DNA of 64,000 bases from assembly GCF_008710145.1 (NCBI RefSeq), contig NZ_VYKL01000026.1, positions 186,001-250,000 of the forward strand. Reading direction: 5' to 3'. Shown one piece after another: positions 8,916-16,481 of this stretch. The position numbers and the translations under genes are program-made. The notes below the pieces were generated by a model. The model did not search any database. It was not told the DNA's origin and saw only the letters and a program-made list of their open reading frames with translations. Within the stretch, counting starts at the first letter, position 1; every line of letters starts with the position of its first letter. The DNA comes from Niallia endozanthoxylica. Its GTDB lineage: Bacteria > Bacillota > Bacilli > Bacillales > Cytobacillaceae.

Positions 8916-8956
8916 AAAAGATGCAATTTCTGTGCTAAGAGACTGCATCTTTTTTA
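8916..8956 (+). terminator. Terminator of lipoprotein gene
   Basis: AAAAGATGCA (8916-8925) pairs perfectly with TGCATCTTTT (8944-8953), followed by T residues. Confidence 0.85.
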
Positions 8957-9000
8957 TTGATTTGTTGTTTTTTATCCTTATCAAACAAAGGTATATCGTT

Positions 9001-9126
9001 ATGTCGAAAAATGCTGTACGAAAATATTTGAACATGAAAGCGCTTTCTGATATTATGAAATTAGGTTGGATGGCACGCGTGGCCATCATCGTATTTAGCG
9101 TAGGCGGGGCTAAATACAGGGGATAG
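9001..9126 (+). CDS. Possible 41-residue peptide
   Basis: An ATG at 9001 has AAAGG 8 bases upstream and opens a 41-codon frame: a basic N-terminus (MSKNAVRKYLNMK) and a hydrophobic stretch (GWMARVAIIVFSVGG). It would suit a small membrane-associated peptide. No family is recognised, and codon use is unremarkable. It follows the previous gene's terminator, so it would need its own promoter, which I cannot identify. Confidence 0.35.
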   Translation: MSKNAVRKYLNMKALSDIMKLGWMARVAIIVFSVGGAKYRG

Positions 9127-9444
9127 CTTTTGAAATCATAAAGCAGGATATGAACTTTTAATAAAAAGTGAAATGAACAATGACAGGAAGTCATTCGATA
9201 ACATTGTATGTTTTACGGTGAATGAAAGCTGTCTCTACTATATGTAACATTCAAGCCATTTGAATATTTCTGGGAAGCCTATTCGTAAAAACGGATAGGT
9301 TTTATTTTATTTCGTAAAGTGTTACAGGAATTCTGAATCCTTTTATATTCATCACTTTGTATTGGGAAGAAATAGGTTAAGATAAAGAGAAGACGGTATT
9401 AATTGGCTTTCATTATTATTTTAGTGAGAAAAAAGGAGTGAAAC
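9127..9444 (+). other. Intergenic with one terminator-like hairpin
   Basis: 318 bases without a gene. A hairpin CCTATTCG (9278-9285) / CGGATAGG (9292-9299) followed by TTTTATTTT looks like a rho-independent terminator; the only candidate it could serve is the small frame at 9001-9126, which weakly supports that frame being expressed. Confidence 0.5.
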
Positions 9445-10167
9445 ATGATGGGAATTTATATTGGAATCCAAATTTTTGTAATTGGATTATTTTTCCTCCT
9501 TGGTTGGGCTGTGCGTTATAAAAAACAATATGGGATTCTTTCAGGATTTAATGGACGTTCTGAAGAGGAACAAAAGCAATTAATTGAGAACGGATTTCCG
9601 CAAAAAACTGGTTCGCTTTTAATATGGACAGCTTTAGGCATGCTTATATTATTACCATTAGTTTTTACATCTTTTCCATATGCTATTGAAGTTCAGTACG
9701 GCTTTATGATTATTTTTATCCTTAGTGGGTTTATTTACTTAACAAAGTACGAATTGCCTCATAAGCGGAAGAGAAGTTATTGGATTAGTTCGGTGATTGG
9801 CGTTGCGGTTGTCGGTTTGATTTGTGTAATCATGTTTTTGGGGTATCAAAAAAGTGATTTAGTCATTAAAGAAGCTACCTTTGCTATTACAGGAATGTAT
9901 GGAGATGAATGGAATATTAGTGAGATTGAAGAGGTTGAATTAATGGTAGAGATGCCTGAAGTAACCATTAAGTCAAATGGATTTGCGATGGGAACAATTG
10001 CGAAGGGGAAATTTCAAGTGAAGAATTATGGCAGCAGTTTATTATTTATCCGTAAACAACCGCCATATCTTTATATAAAAGTAAAAAATCAGTCCATTTT
10101 TATTAACGGAGCATCTCCAGAAGAGACTCAAAACTGGTATTTATTACTGAGCAGTAAGCGCCCATAA
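9445..10167 (+). CDS. DUF3784 / bacterial PH-domain membrane protein
   Basis: 240 residues. A first membrane helix (about 3-22) is followed by YGILSGFNGRSEEE, characteristic of the DUF3784 family, then three more helices (about 57-75, 83-100, 111-133). The C-terminal third (about 140-238, GMYGDEWNISEIEEVEL...) resembles a small PH-like beta domain found after such membrane segments. Function unknown; probably a plasma-membrane protein with a cytosolic or external PH-like domain. AAAGGAG precedes the ATG. Transcribed alone. Confidence 0.75.
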   Translation: MMGIYIGIQIFVIGLFFLLGWAVRYKKQYGILSGFNGRSEEEQKQLIENGFPQKTGSLLIWTALGMLILLPLVFTSFPYAIEVQYGFMIIFILSGFIYLTKYELPHKRKRSYWISSVIGVAVVGLICVIMFLGYQKSDLVIKEATFAITGMYGDEWNISEIEEVELMVEMPEVTIKSNGFAMGTIAKGKFQVKNYGSSLLFIRKQPPYLYIKVKNQSIFINGASPEETQNWYLLLSSKRP

Positions 10168-10187
10168 TGTTGTTTGCTACTCTAAAT

Positions 10188-10352
10188 TTATCGGTTTTGT
10201 TTTTGATATTGTAAAATTAATTTATCCAGCTTTTGACTGGCGGTAAGTGTTTTTGCACTATTAAATCCGTGTTTTAAACCCGTTTCAATCAATGCTTTTC
10301 TATGTATTTCAATCATCGATTCGATAGCTTCTTGACTGTAAATAGTACTCAT
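10188..10352 (-). CDS. Spo0E-family aspartyl-phosphate phosphatase
   Basis: 54 residues forming a two-helix hairpin. The family signature SxxLDxLI is present as SQKLDKLI, following the GFNSAKTLTA turn. Spo0E-type proteins dephosphorylate Spo0A~P and so delay sporulation. The ATG at 10352 is chosen because AAGAGG lies about 9 bases upstream; a longer frame to 10379 starts at a codon without such a site. Convergent with the DUF3784 gene, only 20 bases apart, with no clear terminator between. Confidence 0.85.
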   Translation of the reverse strand: MSTIYSQEAIESMIEIHRKALIETGLKHGFNSAKTLTASQKLDKLILQYQKQNR

Positions 10353-10574
10353 TTCATTAACCTCTTTTTTAAAAATCAATATTTCTATTCTACAATTAAA
10401 GTTAACCTATTGTAAATTGGTAATTTCTATAGAAAACGATTGAAATATTAGATATTAGAAAAATGAAGTGATGATTCAAATTAGTTTCATTTGCTTTTTG
10501 ACTTAGAGTACTTACTATACTACAATTAAATTGATTTAAAAGGTATGATAATTTGACGATTGAGGGAAATGGAT

Positions 10575-11132
10575 ATGAAATTTGGTTTTGATATTGATGA
10601 TACATTGATTAATTTAAGAGAACATGCTTTCTATATATATAATAAAAAATTAAATAAAAATGTCTCACTGGATGACTTTTATGCTTTAAAAAGGGTAGAA
10701 ATACATGAACCATTTGGATTAACAGATGACGAAGGAAAGAAAATGTGGAATGATACGTTAGAGGAAATTTATTATACGAATTGTCCAGCTTTTCCTAATG
10801 CAGTGGAAACACTAAATAAATTAGTCCATGAAGGACATGAAATTTACTACATTACTTCCAGGCCAAAAGAACATGGAGAGCGTACGAAAGAATGGATGAA
10901 AAAACAGGGGTTTCCTGTGCAGGATGATTGTTTTTTCTATGGGATGCAGGATGATGAAAAAGTAGACATTATCCAAAAATTACAGCTAGATTATTACTTT
11001 GATGATAAACCCGCTGTCTTGGATACTCTTTCTACCGATTCTGTAAAGGTAATTGTGAAGGATCAATCGTATAACCGTGGTATATCATTGCCCCGCTTGA
11101 TAAACTGGACCGATCTACAGCGTATATTATAA
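10575..11132 (+). CDS. HAD-type 5'-nucleotidase (NT5C/YqfW family)
   Basis: 185 residues. HAD motif I FDIDDTL is at the N-terminus, motif II is YYITSRP, and the acidic motif is YYFDDKP. This arrangement matches the 5'(3')-deoxyribonucleotidase-like family that includes B. subtilis YqfW, which removes phosphate from (deoxy)nucleoside monophosphates. The ATG at 10575 is best placed, with GAGGG 8 bases before it; TTG at 10560 and ATG at 10569 overlap that site. Monocistronic, ending in a clear terminator. Confidence 0.88.
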   Translation: MKFGFDIDDTLINLREHAFYIYNKKLNKNVSLDDFYALKRVEIHEPFGLTDDEGKKMWNDTLEEIYYTNCPAFPNAVETLNKLVHEGHEIYYITSRPKEHGERTKEWMKKQGFPVQDDCFFYGMQDDEKVDIIQKLQLDYYFDDKPAVLDTLSTDSVKVIVKDQSYNRGISLPRLINWTDLQRIL

Positions 11133-11149
11133 GAAAACATTAGAAGTGG

Positions 11150-11180
11150 AAAATCCGCCGTTTAGTCTGCGGATTTTTCT
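11150..11180. terminator. Terminator between convergent genes
   Basis: AAAATCCGC (11150-11158) pairs with GCGGATTTT (11169-11177). It overlaps the 3' end of the minus-strand gene at 11162. Confidence 0.85.
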
Positions 11181-11302
11181 TGTTCTTCTATACAATTGTA
11201 ACAAAGCGTTTTCTTATCATCTGTATGGACCCCGTTGAAAAATCCGTCTATGCAATAAAGATCTTTTCCACATACGTAACAAGTATTGACCAATTCTTTC
11301 AT
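11162..11302 (-). CDS. Small zinc-ribbon-like protein
   Basis: 46 residues with two CxxC pairs (CYVCG and CYNCI) separated by about 27 residues, including a further Cys; this should bind one zinc ion. The ATG at 11302 is chosen because GGGGGA lies 9 bases upstream; the longer frame has no ribosome binding site. No enzyme domain is attached, and function is unknown. Such mini zinc ribbons are common in Bacillus. Confidence 0.75.
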   Translation of the reverse strand: MKELVNTCYVCGKDLYCIDGFFNGVHTDDKKTLCYNCIEEQEKSAD

Positions 11303-11407
11303 AAATATAAATCCCCCTTGGCATATAAATTCTCCAAATCTACTAATAAATGATAGCAAAGGAGAGAAAAAGATAGAATGGATTGAATGTCCGCGCTTAC
11401 ATTCGGT

Positions 11408-11481
11408 TTCACAAAACTGTCAAATTCAAATATAATTCAGTTTGTTAACAACGGCCCCGACTTTCATGAGAGTTGAAAGTC
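11408..11481 (+). promoter_or_regulatory. sulP promoter and 5'-leader hairpin
   Basis: TTCACA (11408-11413) and TATAAT (11431-11436) are 17 bases apart, a near-consensus sigma-A promoter. About 20 bases downstream lies a perfect 8-bp hairpin GACTTTCA (11459-11466) / TGAAAGTC (11474-11481) with a 7-base loop, in the leader before the ribosome binding site. It has no T-run, so it is not a standard terminator; it may stabilise the mRNA or bind a regulator. Confidence 0.7.
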
Positions 11482-11514
11482 ACAATTTAAAAAAAGAAAT
11501 GAAGGTGTAAATGA

Positions 11515-12993
11515 TTGAATAAAACTAAATTGAAACAACAATGGTTTGGAAACATCAAAGGTGATGTATTATCCGGTATTACAGTAGCATTGGCTCTTAT
11601 TCCAGAAGCAATTGCTTTTTCTATTATTGCTGGCGTTGACCCGATGATAGGGCTTTATGCTTCCTTTTGTATTGCTGTCACCATAGCAATAGTAGGGGGA
11701 CGCCCCGGTATGATATCAGCCGCAACAGGGGCAACGGCTTTAGTCATGGTGACACTTGTAGCTGAATATGGCTTGCAGTATTTACTGGCAGCTACAATAT
11801 TAACAGGCATACTGCAAATTATCATGGGAGCGTTAAAATTAGGGAATTTAATTAAATTTGTACCTCGCTCCGTTATGATTGGTTTCGTGAATGCCTTAGC
11901 CATTATGATTTTTATGTCTCAATTAACACACTTTGTTGGTGAATCTTGGCAGATGTATGCCATGGTGGCCGGTGCGTTGGCAATTATTTATATTTTACCA
12001 CGAATAACAAAGGCTGTACCTTCTTCTTTAGTAGCAATAATCCTAATTACAGTTATTGCGATTATGACAGGCAGCGGGGTACGTACGGTAGGAGATATGG
12101 GAGAACTAACTCAGACATTACCCATTTTTTTAATTCCAGATATTCCATTTAATTTTGAAACATTGCAAATTATTTTTCCATACTCTTTATCAATAGCGAT
12201 TGTAGGCTTAGTAGAATCACTTTTAACAGCTCAGATTGTTGATGATATGACTGATTCTGATAGTGATAAGAATCAAGAAGCAAGAGGACAAGGAATTGCG
12301 AATATTGTATCAGGCTTCTTTGGAGGAATGGCCGGTTGTGCCATGATTGGACAATCTGTTATTAATGTGAAATCTGGTGGAAGAGGTCGCTTATCAACAC
12401 TTGTGGCCGGTGGATTTTTAATGGTATTAATTATTCTGTTGAATGACTATCTAGTTCAAATTCCAATGGCTGCACTTGTAGGTGTTATGATTATGGTTTC
12501 GATTGGGACATTTGACTGGCATTCGTTGAAAACCATCCATAAGGCTCCGGTAACAGATACGATTGTTATGCTATCAACTGTAGTAACAGTACTAGTGACA
12601 CATGATTTATCAAAAGGTGTACTAGTAGGCATTGTGTTAAGCGCTGTGTTTTTTGCTGCAAAAATTTCTAAAGTGAAGGTTACAAGTCTTTCAGCGGAGG
12701 GTGCAAATAAAAAGGTGTACCGTGTATCTGGACAATTATTTTTTGCCTCTGTTACAGATTTTGTGGCAGCCTTTGATTTTAAAGAAAATGTGAAAGAAAT
12801 TGATTTAGATTTTTCACAGGCACATTTATGGGATGATTCTGCAGTTGGTGCGATTGATAAAATTATTATGAAATATGATCAAAATGGAGTTAAGGTTAAT
12901 CTAATTGGTTTAAACAAGGAAAGCAATCAATTACTAACAAAGCTTGCCATCACACATAAACCAGATGGAGTAAATAAAGCCGTTAATCATTAA
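11515..12993 (+). CDS. SulP-family anion transporter with STAS domain
   Basis: 492 residues. The membrane domain (about 20-390) has the 14-helix SLC26/SulP pattern, with GLYASF and the pseudo-symmetric motifs [13 protein letters not shown] and [13 protein letters not shown] shortened STAS domain (about 400-490) follows. Bacterial members carry bicarbonate, sulfate or dicarboxylates, often with Na+ or H+; the substrate cannot be told. The closest Bacillus relatives that I recall are YbaR and YvdB. Start is TTG at 11515 behind AAGGTG; an overlapping ATG is quickly stopped in another frame. Confidence 0.92.
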   Translation: MNKTKLKQQWFGNIKGDVLSGITVALALIPEAIAFSIIAGVDPMIGLYASFCIAVTIAIVGGRPGMISAATGATALVMVTLVAEYGLQYLLAATILTGILQIIMGALKLGNLIKFVPRSVMIGFVNALAIMIFMSQLTHFVGESWQMYAMVAGALAIIYILPRITKAVPSSLVAIILITVIAIMTGSGVRTVGDMGELTQTLPIFLIPDIPFNFETLQIIFPYSLSIAIVGLVESLLTAQIVDDMTDSDSDKNQEARGQGIANIVSGFFGGMAGCAMIGQSVINVKSGGRGRLSTLVAGGFLMVLIILLNDYLVQIPMAALVGVMIMVSIGTFDWHSLKTIHKAPVTDTIVMLSTVVTVLVTHDLSKGVLVGIVLSAVFFAAKISKVKVTSLSAEGANKKVYRVSGQLFFASVTDFVAAFDFKENVKEIDLDFSQAHLWDDSAVGAIDKIIMKYDQNGVKVNLIGLNKESNQLLTKLAITHKPDGVNKAVNH

Positions 12994-13003
12994 TGATGAT
13001 AAG

Positions 13004-13038
13004 AAGCCGATTCCTTTTTTGGGTGTCGGCTTTTTTGT
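13004..13038 (+). terminator. Terminator of sulP gene
   Basis: AAGCCGA (13004-13010) pairs with TCGGCTT (13026-13032), followed by TTTTT. Confidence 0.85.
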
Positions 13039-13119
13039 CATTTTTCCCCGAGAAAAAACATAACCTCAATTTTGTTGGATAGGCTAGAAAGAGAGTATGA
13101 TTTTAAGGAGGCTTCATAG

Positions 13120-13305
13120 ATGGATGAACAGTGGGCAGAGCTGTCAGATGATAAAAGACACCAATTTGCTGAACAGATTTTTCAAGAAATGCAAGAAGGA
13201 TATTATCAATCCTCAATGGAATTTTATCAGGCAATTTCTAAGGAGCTAGAAGGGTCGATTCATACGTTACCTATCACTGTCAGGCAGAAGAATTTATATA
13301 ATTAG
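13120..13305 (+). CDS. Small paralogous helical protein, member A
   Basis: 61 residues, preceded by AAGGAGG at 13105-13111. It shares the core pattern [KR]R-x-[QF]-AEQIF-x-E-x(3)-G-x(3)-SS-x(3)-Y with the proteins at 13816-14016 and 59525-59743. The other two continue with ISD-[KQ]-[GA]-I-[ED]-I, but this copy ends in an unrelated, shorter tail (ITVRQKNLYN). No frameshift in the visible sequence restores the missing part, so the tail has probably diverged. It is cytosolic, rich in Gln and Glu, with unknown function. Confidence 0.75.
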   Translation: MDEQWAELSDDKRHQFAEQIFQEMQEGYYQSSMEFYQAISKELEGSIHTLPITVRQKNLYN

Positions 13306-13322
13306 CGTCTTTTAAGAAAATG

Positions 13323-13366
13323 GGGGAGATGGTTTTCAGCTTAACATGAAGCTGCACACTCCCCTT
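13323..13366. terminator. Hairpin between convergent genes
   Basis: An outer GGGGAG/CTCCCC stem (13323-13328, 13359-13364) encloses an inner perfect CAGCTT/AAGCTG stem (13337-13342, 13349-13354). The T-run is weak, so efficiency is uncertain. Confidence 0.6.
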
Positions 13367-13371
13367 AATAG

Positions 13372-13728
13372 TTATTTAAATAATTTTTGGTAGATTTTAT
13401 TTGCGTACTCGATAAACTTTGGATTAGTACGTAATTTTTTTTCGGCAACAAGCTCATCAAAGTTCTTTCTTTTTTGAAAATCACCTTTATCTAGTCCGTC
13501 GGTTGCCGTTTTAATTAAATCGTCAAATGTAATGGCAGAGAATTTTTTATCTTTTTGCTCAGACAGATATCCCCCATTTTTCAGCATTCTATAGCCCATT
13601 TTCAATTCGGGAGATAATCCGGGGAGGTCATCTGAATAATCAAGCGGTTTTCCCATGCCAGGCAGATTATCAAAATCACCTTTATCAATTGCTTCTTTGA
13701 TTTTTTCTTCAACAAAGTAATAATACAC
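13372..13728 (-). CDS. DUF1992 domain protein
   Basis: 118 residues, nearly all within the DUF1992 domain (also called the DnaJ homologue subfamily C member 28 conserved domain). The typical sequences FVEEKIKEAIDKGDFDNLPGMGKPL and GYRMLKNGGY are present, broken here for brevity into known motifs EEKIKEAI and NLPGMGKPL. Function is unknown; the bacterial form is a small soluble helical protein. The GTG at 13728 is chosen because AAGGGG precedes it by about 9 bases; the longer frame would overlap the divergent gene at 13816. Confidence 0.82.
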   Translation of the reverse strand: MYYYFVEEKIKEAIDKGDFDNLPGMGKPLDYSDDLPGLSPELKMGYRMLKNGGYLSEQKDKKFSAITFDDLIKTATDGLDKGDFQKRKNFDELVAEKKLRTNPKFIEYANKIYQKLFK

Positions 13729-13815
13729 TCTAACGCCCCTTAACAATTTATTAAATAAAAATACCCCATATATATAATAATAACTATAATGACATGATAT
13801 GTGGAGGAAAAAAGT

Positions 13816-14016
13816 ATGGATAACAAGCCATTTACCAAGAAACATGAAAAAAATCGAATGGACAATCAACGGCAGCAGCTAGCAGAGCATATCTATCAGG
13901 AAGCAAAGAGGGGAGATTATTCATCAGCAAACTCACTATATGAGGCGGTGTCTCAAGAGTTATATAATATCTCTGATAAAGGTATTGAAATTATGATTCA
14001 GCAAATGGAAAAATGA
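13816..14016 (+). CDS. Small paralogous helical protein, member B
   Basis: 66 residues from the ATG at 13816, with GGAGG at 13803-13807. The N-terminus is basic (KKHEKNR), and the shared core RQQLAEHIYQEAKRGDYSS is followed by ISDKGIEIMIQQ. It matches the protein at 59525-59743 over its whole core and member A over the first two thirds. It is predicted to be a helical hairpin with no membrane segment. Divergent from the DUF1992 gene, which lies between members A and B. Confidence 0.75.
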   Translation: MDNKPFTKKHEKNRMDNQRQQLAEHIYQEAKRGDYSSANSLYEAVSQELYNISDKGIEIMIQQMEK

Positions 14017-14064
14017 AGAGACTAATCGATTAGTCTGTAAAGATAAGTAGGAATAAGTAAACGA

Positions 14065-14100
14065 AAGCCAGGAGCTCATTATTGGCCCTGGCTTACTTTT
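14065..14100. terminator. Terminator between convergent small genes
   Basis: AAGCCAGG (14065-14072) pairs with CCTGGCTT (14087-14094), followed by ACTTTTG. Confidence 0.75.
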
Positions 14101-14146
14101 GTAGGATATATAGATGTTCAATGATTTCTTAATGAGTAATTTCCTA

Positions 14147-14323
14147 TTAACCATCAACTAGATTAGCATATGATTCAGAAATATCTTTGTATTCACCTTC
14201 AGTTACAACAAATCCTGGGTTTTCATCCCAACAATCAGCATGAGTTATTTTACTAAAAATGTCTAATACTACTTGATCATCTTCTTTAAATTGAGCTTGG
14301 CATTTACTGCAAATATCTTTCAT
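14147..14323 (-). CDS. Small CxxC protein (58 residues)
   Basis: A short minus-strand gene with GAGGG upstream of its ATG. The product starts MKDICSKCQAQF and carries THADCWDENPG in the middle. The CxxC pair with a later His-Ala-Asp-Cys suggests a single zinc site built like a small LIM or zinc ribbon. No membrane segment; acidic overall. Function is unknown. It shares a terminator region with member B of the small paralogous family. Confidence 0.75.
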   Translation of the reverse strand: MKDICSKCQAQFKEDDQVVLDIFSKITHADCWDENPGFVVTEGEYKDISESYANLVDG

Positions 14324-14855
14324 TTTCCATTCCCTCTTTCTTTTGTATTCGAGATTATTCTATCATGAAAGTGCTTACAAAAAATTGGAGAATTAATGAA
14401 TTTAATATAAGCATGATAAGAAAGATAGAATTTAGAGCATTATTTGCGCTCATCTCTACTAAGAGAAGGGGGAATTCAAAATTAAGCGTCATATAAATGT
14501 GAACATTTTGTGTCAACAAAAGCGAATCATTTATATTTTGTGAAGTTATTGTGAAATAACTATGAAATAATACTTCATATATATACTTAATTATATAAAA
14601 ACTATATATATAGTGTTATATATAAAAACTATGATTATAGTGGTATTTTACACCATTACCAAAATAAAAGAAAGGATTTTTATGAAAAAACAAAGAAAAC
14701 TTTTATATATCATTTATTAATGAAAAAGTTGGTGTTTTTATAAAAACTAGTTATTTACCTATTCGAGATTTTTACTTCAGGTGGATATTATTCTATCGTT
14801 TGTAAAAACTGAATGTAGAATGATTATGTAGAGAAATTACGGGAGATGGTGTTTA
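14324..14855. other. Extremely AT-rich intergenic region with repeats
   Basis: 532 bases without a normal gene. It holds an inverted repeat GTTATT-GTGA-AATAAC (14545-14560) nested in TGAAGT/ACTTCA (14541-14577), two imperfect tandem copies of a roughly 26-bp unit (14591-14642), and a related TATAAAAACTA segment near 14739. A 12-codon frame (MKKQRKLLYIIY) starts at 14682 behind AAAGG. It may be a leader peptide, a decayed gene start or chance. The promoter of the acetyltransferase gene must lie here. Confidence 0.6.
14591..14642. repeat. Two imperfect tandem repeats, AT-rich
   Basis: Copy 1 is 14591-14615 and copy 2 is 14616-14642. Both run TTATATA...AAAACTAT...ATAGTG and each contains a palindrome centred on ACTAT/ATAGT. 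They differ mainly by a 2-base insertion and the GATT centre of copy 2. Confidence 0.75.
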
Positions 14856-15410
14856 TTGGAATTTATTACTATCGACCATTGGGATTATGAAATTTGGAAT
14901 AGTTGGTGTCCAATCTATGAAGAGGCATTTGGAGAGAAAAATGGAAAAGGAAAACCTATTATTCGTAACATGTTCCGAAAATTTCAGTGCTACTTTCATC
15001 TCATACGCGATTATACGGGTGTGATTGCCATAGCTTTAACTGGAAAATTGCAAGAAATACCGGTACTGCTCATTGATTATCTTGCAGTTGATAAGAAAAG
15101 AAGAAACAACGGGATTGGAAGAGCTATGGTCCAATATATAAAAGAATGGGCAATTAAAAATGGGCAATTTGATGGCATAGTAATTGAAGTTGAAGCGGAT
15201 TATTCCATCGAAAATCAAAAACGTTCCCTTTTTTGGCAAATGAGCGGCTTTATTAAAACGGATTACATTCATCATTATAAAGTAGTTCCAGAGCCATACA
15301 GGGCGATGTATGTGAAGTTAAAACCGGATGCAAATATCCCAATGCTTGGGGAAGAATGGTTTCGACACATCGGTTATTTTCACCGAAAATCCTTTCAAAG
15401 GGGATCATGA
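14856..15410 (+). CDS. GNAT-family N-acetyltransferase
   Basis: 184 residues. The GNAT core is present: VLLIDYLAVDKKRRNNGIGRAM contains the acetyl-CoA pyrophosphate-binding motif (RRNNGIGRAM), followed by a helix and the strand GIVIEVE. The substrate is unknown. The C-terminal segment (PYRAMYVKLKPDA...) is a typical Bacillus extension. The TTG start at 14856 lies about 10 bases after GGAG; no ATG in frame is near. The upstream region is unusually repeat-rich, and the gene ends in a strong terminator. Confidence 0.85.
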   Translation: MEFITIDHWDYEIWNSWCPIYEEAFGEKNGKGKPIIRNMFRKFQCYFHLIRDYTGVIAIALTGKLQEIPVLLIDYLAVDKKRRNNGIGRAMVQYIKEWAIKNGQFDGIVIEVEADYSIENQKRSLFWQMSGFIKTDYIHHYKVVPEPYRAMYVKLKPDANIPMLGEEWFRHIGYFHRKSFQRGS

Positions 15411-15433
15411 TATTTCCATTCGAACATAAAAAG

Positions 15434-15476
15434 CAAAACCTCATTAGGAAGCATCTCTAATAGAGGTTTTGTTCTT
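15434..15476. terminator. Bidirectional terminator
   Basis: CAAAACCTC (15434-15442) pairs with GAGGTTTTG (15463-15471), extended by an inner ATTAG/CTAAT. It lies between convergent genes. Confidence 0.85.
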
Positions 15477-15499
15477 CTAAGTAAGTATTTCATGTTCAT

Positions 15500-16171
15500 T
15501 TATTGCAATTCATTTAAGTCAAATGAAATGACACGATTTGTATTTGGATCATAAAATACGTTTCCTTGTACTTTCATCGTTTCCTGTGGTGACTGTAACA
15601 TAAATTCATAACTTTGTTTTGTTCGGTTGGAGGATTCTGTTGATTTCCCGATGTAACGATAATCTGTTACACGATATCCAGGATAGGCTGCCTGTGTAAT
15701 AGTTAATAAATATCTTCCCCACTCTTCCTGTTCTACTGCAGGTGATGGAGTGATTTCCACATTTATTACCCCAACATTTGGATTTGAACCCAGTGCTTCA
15801 AAGGCTTTTCGATGGAGATTGATTTTATTGGCAGGGTATCCTTTAACTTGATCAACCACTTTTACTAAAATTTCCTTTTGACTTGGAGCGGAAAGATTAC
15901 GAATTTTGAGTGTTTGCCCGCAAGTGTATGGAGAATTTGTTCCAACTGATGCCGTCATATATTCATTATCAGACCAAGGTATATTACATTGTGTAACCGC
16001 ACCGCCATTTGTCCAAGAAGCCTGACCTTTTGTAGACTGTTGACGGAGATCAATATAAGGTGAGAGTGAAGGGTTCCACCTCGTTTCGTATGGATGGTTT
16101 TGATAAGATGGCCAAGAATAATAAGCGCTCGGGGAGAATCGTGGGTCATAATAGGGATGTCTAGGAAACAT
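15500..16171 (-). CDS. Expansin-like double-psi beta-barrel protein with DUF3889-like tail
   Basis: 223 residues. A Pro/Tyr/Ser-rich N-terminus (about 1-45) resembles spore coat proteins and has no signal peptide. A double-psi beta-barrel (about 47-135: GQASWTNGGAVTQC, VKVVDQV, KINLHRKAFEALG) of the RlpA/expansin type follows, and the C-terminal 70 residues match the DUF3889 pattern (YRVTDYRYIGKS...FDLNEL). RlpA-like barrels bind or loosen cell wall. The lack of a signal peptide suggests release with, or assembly into, the spore. AGGAGG precedes the ATG. Confidence 0.75.
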   Translation of the reverse strand: MFPRHPYYDPRFSPSAYYSWPSYQNHPYETRWNPSLSPYIDLRQQSTKGQASWTNGGAVTQCNIPWSDNEYMTASVGTNSPYTCGQTLKIRNLSAPSQKEILVKVVDQVKGYPANKINLHRKAFEALGSNPNVGVINVEITPSPAVEQEEWGRYLLTITQAAYPGYRVTDYRYIGKSTESSNRTKQSYEFMLQSPQETMKVQGNVFYDPNTNRVISFDLNELQ

Positions 16172-16294
16172 ACTTTTTCCTCCTCTTTCAAAAAACTCTT
16201 TACTACCTTATGAATTAATATGGTTGGCCTGTGACATGATTTTTATTATGATAGTAACAAAAGAGGAAATGGAATAATTTCAGTAACTGAACAT

Positions 16295-16478
16295 AAAAAA
16301 GAAACCTAGAGTATGGGGGACTGCTGAAAAAGTCCATTGAAGGAAAATAAGGCATTGATTACCGACTATATGTAGGTAATCAATGCCTTTTATTTACTGT
16401 ATATTGATGAAACTTCTCATCCATTGTTCAAAGTGAATACTTTTTCAGTGGTCTCGAGTATGGACCGGTTTCTTTTTT
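16295..16478 (-). terminator. Terminator of the GH18 gene, interrupted by a MITE
   Basis: AAAAAAGAAACC (16295-16306) pairs perfectly with GGTTTCTTTTTT (16467-16478). The two halves are now separated by 160 bases. Removing the inserted 139-bp element plus one 8-bp target duplicate leaves a 13-base loop, the shape of an ordinary bidirectional terminator between the two genes. Confidence 0.75.
16317..16455. mobile_element. 139-bp MITE-like element with 8-bp target duplication
   Basis: The ends form a 17-bp terminal inverted repeat matching at 14 positions: left GGGACTGCTGAAAAAGT (16317-16333), right the reverse complement of 16439-16455. The sequence GAGTATGG flanks both sides (16309-16316 and 16456-16463) as a direct target duplication. 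Inside is a perfect 13-bp hairpin, GGCATTGATTACC (16351-16363) with GGTAATCAATGCC (16375-16387), followed by TTTTATTT. It encodes no protein, so it must have been moved by a transposase elsewhere. I cannot name the parent IS family. Confidence 0.8.
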
Positions 16479-16481
16479 ATA

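Noticed and set aside
8932-9000. Upstream part of a 64-codon frame before the 9001 ATG
   Set aside because: It starts inside the terminator hairpin of the preceding gene; only the frame from 9001 has a ribosome binding site.
10402-10605. Minus-strand frame of 67 codons upstream of the nucleotidase
   Set aside because: Covers the nucleotidase promoter, low-complexity AT-rich translation, no ribosome binding site.
13729-13869. N-terminal extension of the DUF1992 gene
   Set aside because: It would overlap the divergent gene at 13816 and adds residues foreign to the family; the GTG at 13728 has the ribosome binding site.
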